From an uncultured Bacilli bacterium (GTDB taxonomy: Bacteria > Bacillota_I > Bacilli_A > RF39 > UBA660), in the NCBI GenBank assembly GCA_910578745.1, contig CAJTSN010000036.1:6977-17456 (forward strand): a stretch of DNA of 10,480 nucleotides. Direction: 5' to 3'. The notes beneath the pieces were generated by a model. The model had not been told where the DNA came from and made no database searches. It saw nothing but the letters and a program-made list of their open reading frames with translations. The translations under genes were made by a program, and so were the position numbers. Positions 5,355 through 10,480 of this stretch are shown one piece after another (position 1 is the stretch's first letter; each line of letters starts with the position of its first letter).

Positions 5355-7268
5355 ATGGCAAAATATGATGAAAGTTCTATAAAGATATTAGAGGGACTAG
5401 AGGCGGTAAGAAAGCGTCCTGGTATGTATATTGGTTCAACAGACAAGAGAGGACTTCACCATTTAGTATGGGAAATTGTTGATAATGCCATTGATGAAGT
5501 GATTAATGGCTTTGGAAGTAAAATAAAAATAGTTCTACACACGGATGGAAGTATTTCAGTAGAAGATGAAGGACGTGGAGTTCCTGTTGGAATGCATGAA
5601 AGTGGAATGTCTACTCCAGAGGTGATCTATACGGTTTTACACGCAGGCGGAAAGTTTGAAAGTGGAGGATACAAGGTATCTGGAGGATTACATGGGGTAG
5701 GGGCGAGTGTAGTCAATGCTCTAAGCGAGTGGTTAGAAGTAACGATAAGAAAAGATGGCTATGAATATTTTATTCGCTTTGAAAAGGGAGGAAAAGTGGT
5801 TACTCCTCTAACAAAATTAGAAAAAACAAATAAAACAGGGACCAAAGTTCGGTTTTATCCTGATAAAGAAATTTTTCAAACTACGGAGTTTTCTTATTCT
5901 ACGATTTGTGAAAGAATGCAAGAAAGTGCATTTTTAATTAAAAATTTAACGATAGAGGTGCTAGATGAGAAAGAAAAAAGGAGTGAGAGTTATCATTATG
6001 AAAAAGGATTAGAAGCTTTTGTTGCTTATTTGAATGATGATAAAAAGCCTCTTCATAAAATTGTATCTTTAGAAGGCGTAAAAGACACAATCAAAGTCGA
6101 TATTGCTCTACAGTATACCGATAGTTATTCTGAAAGTATTACTTCTTTTGTTAATAATGTAAAAACAAATGATGGAGGAACACATGAGGTAGGATTTAAA
6201 ACGGCTCTAACACGTGTGTTTAACGAATATGCGAAAGGAAATAATTATTTTAAAGGAAAAGATAAAAATTTTGAAGGAAATGATACAAGAGAAGGTTTAA
6301 CAGCTATTATTTCACTTCAAATTCCAGAAAATTTATTACAATTTGAAGGGCAAACGAAAGGTAAACTCGGTACTCCTATTGCCCGAACCGTAGTTGATAG
6401 TATTGTTTATGAAAAACTAAAATATTTCTTAGAAGAAAATAAGGAAAATGCGACTAAGATTATTGAGAAGATGATTAAAAGTAGAAATGTTCGTGAAGCG
6501 GCTAGAAAAGCAAGAGATGAAGCTCGACTTGGGAAAGATAGAAATAAAAAAGAAGCGGCTTTATCTGGTAAATTAGCGCCCGCTCAAACAAAAAATCCTA
6601 AGAAAAATGAATTGTTTTTAGTAGAAGGTGATTCAGCAGGTGGTAGTGCAAAAGGGGGGCGGGATCGTAAATTTCAAGCGATTTTACCACTTCGTGGAAA
6701 AGTATTGAATACCGAAAAAGCGCGTATGGAAGAAATTTTAAAAAACGAAGAAATCAATACTATGATTCATACGATTGGAGCAGGAGTAGGTTCAGACTTT
6801 AATGCGGATGATTCCAATTATGATAAAATCATTATTATGACCGATGCCGATGATGATGGAGCACATATTCAAATTCTTTTAATTACATTCTTTTATCGTT
6901 ATATGAAACCTCTTATTGAGGCAGGAAAACTTTATATTGCTCTTCCTCCTTTATATAAAGTAGAGTATGGAAAAAAACACTTTTATGCATGGACGGATGA
7001 AGAATTAGAAAGCATAAAAAAAGAAAATGGAGGAAAAGCAGGCTCACAACAACGCTACAAAGGTCTTGGTGAGATGAATGCAGAGCAGTTATGGGAAACC
7101 ACCATGAATCCTGATTCTAGAATGTTGATTCGTGTAACTATTGAAGATGGAAATATTGCAGAGAAGCGAGTAAGTGTCTTAATGGGGGATAAAGTGGATC
7201 CTAGAAAAGAATGGATTGAACAAAACGTTGTCTTTACCTTAGAGGATAATTACAAAATAGGGGAGTAG
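5355..7268 (+). CDS. parE: DNA topoisomerase IV subunit B (ParE)
   Basis: ATPase subunit of topoisomerase IV, a ParC2ParE2 enzyme that decatenates replicated chromosomes. The protein is 637 aa from the ATG at 5355; an in-frame ATG at 5307 would add 16 unrelated residues and overlies the promoter. The GHKL ATPase domain holds E40 (general base), N44 (Mg), D71-E-G-R-G (adenine contact), and the lid segment Y106-KVSGGLHGVG. The transducer has the QTK loop (333-335, K335). Toprim shows E424-GDSAGG and D497-A-D499-D-D501-G. RYKGLGEM is present near the C-terminus. ParE rather than GyrB is supported by the terminal MGDKVDPRKEWIEQNV-type sequence and the adjacent parC. Its Shine-Dalgarno (GTGGTGA, 5344-5350) is weak and may be partly absent from the message. 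It is followed by parC after 7 bases. Confidence 0.96.
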   Translation: MAKYDESSIKILEGLEAVRKRPGMYIGSTDKRGLHHLVWEIVDNAIDEVINGFGSKIKIVLHTDGSISVEDEGRGVPVGMHESGMSTPEVIYTVLHAGGKFESGGYKVSGGLHGVGASVVNALSEWLEVTIRKDGYEYFIRFEKGGKVVTPLTKLEKTNKTGTKVRFYPDKEIFQTTEFSYSTICERMQESAFLIKNLTIEVLDEKEKRSESYHYEKGLEAFVAYLNDDKKPLHKIVSLEGVKDTIKVDIALQYTDSYSESITSFVNNVKTNDGGTHEVGFKTALTRVFNEYAKGNNYFKGKDKNFEGNDTREGLTAIISLQIPENLLQFEGQTKGKLGTPIARTVVDSIVYEKLKYFLEENKENATKIIEKMIKSRNVREAARKARDEARLGKDRNKKEAALSGKLAPAQTKNPKKNELFLVEGDSAGGSAKGGRDRKFQAILPLRGKVLNTEKARMEEILKNEEINTMIHTIGAGVGSDFNADDSNYDKIIIMTDADDDGAHIQILLITFFYRYMKPLIEAGKLYIALPPLYKVEYGKKHFYAWTDEELESIKKENGGKAGSQQRYKGLGEMNAEQLWETTMNPDSRMLIRVTIEDGNIAEKRVSVLMGDKVDPRKEWIEQNVVFTLEDNYKIGE

Positions 7269-7275
7269 GTGGAAT

Positions 7276-9774
7276 ATGGAAAGGAATGTACAAAGGGTAC
7301 TTGATACAACACTTGAAGAGATTATGGGCGATCGTTTCTCAAGATATGCGAAAGCCATTATTCAAGATCGAGCGATTCCTGATGTTAGAGATGGATTAAA
7401 GCCTGTCCAAAGACGTATTTTATTTGGAATGCATAAAGACCATAATACGTATGATAAACCATATCGTAAAAGTGCGAAAACGGTGGGTTCTATCATGGGA
7501 AATTATCATCCACATGGAGATTCTTCAATATACGATGCGATGGTCCGCATGAGTCAGTGGTGGAAGCAAAATACGCCTTATATTGATATGCAAGGAAATA
7601 ATGGTTCAATGGATGGGGATAGTGCAGCCGCTATGCGTTATACCGAAGCAAGACTTTCTAAAATTAGCAACGAGTTATTAAAAGATATTGATAAAAATAC
7701 GGTCATGTGGGCTCCTAACTTTGATGATACGGAACTAGAACCTACTGTATTACCAGCAAAGTTCCCAAATTTGTTAGTCAATGGAGCAGCAGGTATTTCT
7801 GCTGGATATGCGACCAATATTCCTCCTCACAATTTAGGAGAAATTATCGATGCTACGATTAAAAGAATTGATTCTCCTAATTGTAGATTAGAAACAATTT
7901 TAGATATTGTGAAAGGTCCTGATTTTCCAACAGGTGGTATTGTAGAAGGAAAAAAAGGGATTATTGATGCTTTTTCAACGGGAAAAGGGAAAGTTATTAT
8001 TCGTTCTAAAATAGAATTTGCTAAAGAAAAAAATAAAGAACAGATTCTTGTTACGGAGATTCCTTTCGATGTCAATAAGGCAATGCTTGTCAAAAAGATC
8101 GATGACATTCGAATGGATAAAAAGATTGAAGGCATTTTAGAAGTAAGAGATGAGTCGGATAGAGAAGGACTTCGAATTGCTATCGATTTGAAAGCTGGAG
8201 CTTCAAGAGAACTCGTATTAAACTATTTATTAAAAAATACAGATTTACAAGTAGCTTATACATACAATATGGTCGCTATCGTAAATAGACGACCAATGAC
8301 CCTTGGGATTTTGTCCATTTTAGATGCTTATATAGCGCATCAAAAAGAAGTCATTACCAAAAGAACAAAATACGATTTAGAATATGCCCAAAATCGAATG
8401 CATGTGGTAGAAGGATTAATCAAGGCAATCTCTATTTTAGATGAGGTCATTAAAACAATACGTTCGAGCAAGAATAAAAGTGACGCTAAAGTGAACTTAG
8501 TAAATACCTATGCTTTTACAGAACGTCAAGCGGAGGCCATTTTAATTTTACAGCTTTATCGTTTAACCAATATGGATATTGTTGAACTAGAGCAAGAGTT
8601 TAAACAATTAAAGTTCGTTATAGATGCTTTAAAAGCCATTTTAGAGAGTGAAGATAAATTAAAAGAAGTCATGAAAGATGAACTAAGAAAAGTTAAAAAA
8701 GAGTATGCAATACCAAGAAAAACGGAAATAAAAGAAGAAATTACAGAGATAAAAATAGATACGATCGATTTAATTCCAAAAGAAAATGTCATTGTTACAG
8801 TAACGAAAGAAGGATATGTAAAAAGAGTTTCCTTAAAAAGTTATGATGAGACGATTTCTGCAACTGTAAAAGAAGGTGATTATGTTCTTGGAAATTATAA
8901 AATGTTTACAATGGATACTTTACTTTTATTTACAGATTTAGGAAACTATATTTATTTACCTGTTCATGAGCTTCCTGAATTAAAATGGAAAGAACTTGGA
9001 AAACATATAAGCAATTTAGTCAATATCTCATCGGAAGAATCTATTATTTTTGCTTATCCTGTTCGTGATTTTAATAGCAAAAAAGATGTGACTTTATTTA
9101 CGAAAGCGGGAATGGTAAAACGGACACTTTTAAATGAATTTAAAGTACAACGATATTCAAAACCAATTTCTTGTATGAAACTAAAAGAAAATGATCAGGT
9201 TGTATCGGTTTGTATATGTGATTTTGATAAGGTATTTATAGCAACGAAACATGGTTATGGTTTAACTTATAAAAAAGAGGAAATTCCAGTTACAGGAATA
9301 AAAGCAAGTGGTGTGAAGGCAATAACTTTAAAAGAAGATGAAGTTGTTAGTGGAATTTTATATAGCGATGCATTTGAATATGTGACAATATTTACGGATA
9401 AATCTACGGCAAAACGAATAAAAATCACTGAATTTGAGATGACTTCTAGAGCAAGAAAAGGAGTTCAAATCATAAGAGAGGTAAAAACAAATCCTTATTC
9501 TATTTTAAAAGCTTTCATTTTAGGATTTAAAGAAACGGTTGGTATTAAGACAACAGGAGAAATCAAAGAATTAAAACTGACAGAAATCCCAATTTTTGAT
9601 CGATATGCCTCAGGAAGTTCTATTTCGAAATTGCCTTTAAAAGAGGTATATGAGATTTTCTCTATAAAAGAAGTAGAGGAAGAAACGCCTATTTTAAAAG
9701 AGAATATCTCTTTAAAAGCCATCGATGACAGAATGATGAGTATAGACGATTTATTAAATCAAATCGATGAATAA
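7276..9774 (+). CDS. parC: DNA topoisomerase IV subunit A (ParC)
   Basis: DNA-cleaving subunit of topoisomerase IV, 832 aa, a typical length for Gram-positive ParC. The N-terminal breakage-reunion domain contains the quinolone-determining segment HPHGDSSIYDAM (78-89), with S83 and D87 at the positions of staphylococcal GrlA S80 and E84. The catalytic tyrosine is Y122 (AMRYTEARL), which forms the covalent DNA link. A coiled region at about 360-480 is followed by a C-terminal beta-pinwheel (about 500-790). The GyrA-box QRRGGKG is not present; the nearest segment is RARKGVQ, which with HGDSSIY and WWK marks this as ParC, not GyrA. It starts 7 bases after the parE stop; GGGGAG and AGGTGG at 7260-7272 provide the ribosome binding site. 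Cotranscription with parE is expected, and a terminator follows. Confidence 0.96.
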   Translation: MERNVQRVLDTTLEEIMGDRFSRYAKAIIQDRAIPDVRDGLKPVQRRILFGMHKDHNTYDKPYRKSAKTVGSIMGNYHPHGDSSIYDAMVRMSQWWKQNTPYIDMQGNNGSMDGDSAAAMRYTEARLSKISNELLKDIDKNTVMWAPNFDDTELEPTVLPAKFPNLLVNGAAGISAGYATNIPPHNLGEIIDATIKRIDSPNCRLETILDIVKGPDFPTGGIVEGKKGIIDAFSTGKGKVIIRSKIEFAKEKNKEQILVTEIPFDVNKAMLVKKIDDIRMDKKIEGILEVRDESDREGLRIAIDLKAGASRELVLNYLLKNTDLQVAYTYNMVAIVNRRPMTLGILSILDAYIAHQKEVITKRTKYDLEYAQNRMHVVEGLIKAISILDEVIKTIRSSKNKSDAKVNLVNTYAFTERQAEAILILQLYRLTNMDIVELEQEFKQLKFVIDALKAILESEDKLKEVMKDELRKVKKEYAIPRKTEIKEEITEIKIDTIDLIPKENVIVTVTKEGYVKRVSLKSYDETISATVKEGDYVLGNYKMFTMDTLLLFTDLGNYIYLPVHELPELKWKELGKHISNLVNISSEESIIFAYPVRDFNSKKDVTLFTKAGMVKRTLLNEFKVQRYSKPISCMKLKENDQVVSVCICDFDKVFIATKHGYGLTYKKEEIPVTGIKASGVKAITLKEDEVVSGILYSDAFEYVTIFTDKSTAKRIKITEFEMTSRARKGVQIIREVKTNPYSILKAFILGFKETVGIKTTGEIKELKLTEIPIFDRYASGSSISKLPLKEVYEIFSIKEVEEETPILKENISLKAIDDRMMSIDDLLNQIDE

Positions 9775-9786
9775 TTGTTTTGTTTT

Positions 9787-9816
9787 AAGAATAACGATAA
9801 GGTTATTCTTTTCTAT
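9787..9816 (+). terminator. Intrinsic terminator of parE-parC
   Basis: A perfect 9-bp stem, AAGAATAAC (9787-9795) with GTTATTCTT (9802-9810), and a 6-base loop GATAAG, followed by the T-rich tract TTCTATTTTC. It lies 12 bases after the parC stop. Confidence 0.85.
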
Positions 9817-9839
9817 TTTCTTTTCTCAAAAAAGAAAAT
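9815..9839. repeat. Second AT-rich hairpin behind the parC terminator
   Basis: A 10-bp inverted repeat, ATTTTCTTTT (9815-9824) with AAAAGAAAAT (9830-9839), around CTCAA. It is almost purely A/T and could be a backup structure or a chance pairing in an AT-rich spacer. The remaining spacer to 9863 shows nothing further. Confidence 0.35.
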
Positions 9840-9863
9840 TTGAAATACGTAAAAAATAAATTT

Positions 9864-9885
9864 GTAACTATTCAGACTTACATAC
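9864..9885. repeat. Candidate terminal inverted repeat of the IS66 element
   Basis: The stretch starts GTAACTATTCAGACTTAC and is the first GTAA upstream of the transposase 3' end, about 58 bases away. Only one end is in the window, so the repeat cannot be confirmed by pairing. Confidence 0.45.
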
Positions 9886-9893
9886 ACTAAAAT

Positions 9894-9923
9894 GAGGGCA
9901 ATTTATAAAATGCTCTCTTTTTT
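9894..9923. terminator. Hairpin near the IS end, possible bidirectional terminator
   Basis: GAGGGCA (9894-9900) pairs with TGCTCTC (9911-9917), 7 bp with one G-U, around a 10-base loop. TTTTTT follows on the plus strand. On the minus strand the same stem is followed by ATTTTAG, so it could also end the transposase transcript. It lies between the transposase stop and the IS end, where it would insulate the element from outside transcription. Confidence 0.55.
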
Positions 9924-10480
9924 AGTTAAATAAGACTTGATTTTCAAATATAGCCTTTATTGAATCAAACGGATTTATTTGCCTTTTTATTGATGTTTTT
10001 ATAATTGATAATGAGTTTGCAAAGTTTTGAGCTGTTTTTATACTTCTAAATCCCCCTGATATTTTTGTCTTATTCTTGAATATTCTCAAATCTTGTTCAC
10101 TCATATTATCATCAAATGGCACATTAAAATCTTCAATAAAATATAAATGATTTTTCTTATATTTTACTAATCTAGTATAAAGTGGTTTTGCCTTTTTGGT
10201 TTTATAAAATGATGATTTTATCTTTTTATTTTCTTCTTTTGCCATTTCTAAAATTTCATCATATTCTTTTTTATATTCTTCTATTTTTTCATTAGAAAAT
10301 CTCTTTAGTCCATATTCAGAAGCTATTTTTCTCGTATTATTCATTCTAAATATTAAATCGTACATTAAAAATGGCCATTTTGTATCTGGTATATTTTCCA
10401 TTAGCTCCATCAAGTATCTTCCTAAATGAATATTACATTCATAATTTTTTGTACCATAACTATATAATGTCGTATCATGA
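9922..10480 (-). CDS. IS66-family transposase, C-terminal part
   Basis: The reading frame is open from 10480 to the stop at 9922 (185 residues visible) and its 5' end lies outside the window, so it is partial because of the window edge, not visibly broken. The TTG/ATG codons near 10413 are internal: upstream in-frame codons read HDTTLYSYG, then ECNIHLGRYL, a recognisable IS66 segment in which the Asp of HD is probably the second residue of the catalytic DDE triad. The IS66 hallmark follows: VPFDDNMSEQDLR, with the catalytic Glu codon at 10096-10098 (family form P-x-D-N-N-x-A-E-R-x-L-R), then KISGGFRS. In this copy NN is DN and ER is EQ, small departures from consensus; the acidic residue is kept. 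The family catalyses DDE-type DNA transposition. Full length would normally be ~430-530 aa. Confidence 0.92.
   Translation of the reverse strand, partial: HDTTLYSYGTKNYECNIHLGRYLMELMENIPDTKWPFLMYDLIFRMNNTRKIASEYGLKRFSNEKIEEYKKEYDEILEMAKEENKKIKSSFYKTKKAKPLYTRLVKYKKNHLYFIEDFNVPFDDNMSEQDLRIFKNKTKISGGFRSIKTAQNFANSLSIIKTSIKRQINPFDSIKAIFENQVLFN

Larger units (their letters stand above)
9864..10480 (-). mobile_element. IS66-family insertion sequence, 3' part, running off the window
   Basis: The element is defined by an IS66-type transposase gene on the minus strand and by a candidate end at 9864 that begins with GTAA, as IS66-family terminal repeats do. The other end and any accessory genes (tnpA/tnpB-like) would lie beyond 10480. 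IS66 elements generate 8-bp target duplications; if the boundary is right the duplicated target here would be ATAAATTT (9856-9863). The insertion lies behind the parC terminator and disrupts no gene seen here. Confidence 0.7.

Noticed and set aside
7827..8135. Minus-strand open frame inside parC, and similar ones at 8556-8792 and 9495-9722
   Set aside because: All lie antisense within intact parC, have no ribosome binding site support, and give low-complexity Ser/Phe/Ile-rich translations.

Overview
The window reads as chromosomal DNA from an AT-rich Gram-positive bacterium of the Bacilli/Erysipelotrichia/Mollicutes-relative type. This rests on strong GGAGG-type ribosome binding sites, TATAAT promoters, a lipobox lipoprotein, NrnA in place of Orn, and Gram-positive-type ParE and ParC. 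By eye the G+C content is about one third. Two genes end in TGA and tryptophans are encoded by TGG, so the standard code is used, not the Mycoplasma code. No closer assignment can be made without a search.

Layout. At 16-972 is nrnA (nanoRNase/pAp phosphatase), ending in an intrinsic terminator. At 1036-1617 a promoter-led gene encodes a cysteine-rich protein of unknown function. It converges, with a 32-base overlap, on a two-gene minus-strand unit: a NodB-type polysaccharide deacetylase lipoprotein (3224 down to 1971) and a small three-helix membrane protein (1978 down to 1586), the two overlapping by 8 bases. Divergent from the deacetylase is the HU gene (3368-3640), with a dyad at its predicted transcription start and a UUCG-loop terminator after it. 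Then come a short class II tRNA nucleotidyltransferase-like gene with only head and neck domains (3688-4329), a Fic-domain gene with a near-consensus promoter (4381-5283), and the topoisomerase IV operon parE-parC (5355-9774), closed by a terminator. The window ends in the 3' part of an IS66-family element on the minus strand (about 9864 to beyond 10480).

Functional links. HU and topoisomerase IV both act on chromosome topology. The Fic gene lies directly upstream of parE. FicT-type Fic enzymes are known to AMPylate a conserved tyrosine in the ATP site of ParE and GyrB, and that tyrosine is present here (ParE Tyr106). Whether this Fic protein targets its neighbour is a hypothesis from position and motif only. 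The other notable points are the truncated CCA-type enzyme and very compact gene junctions in which stop codons, terminators and promoter elements overlap. No CRISPR array, tRNA or rRNA was seen, and no gene-free stretch exceeds 300 bases.
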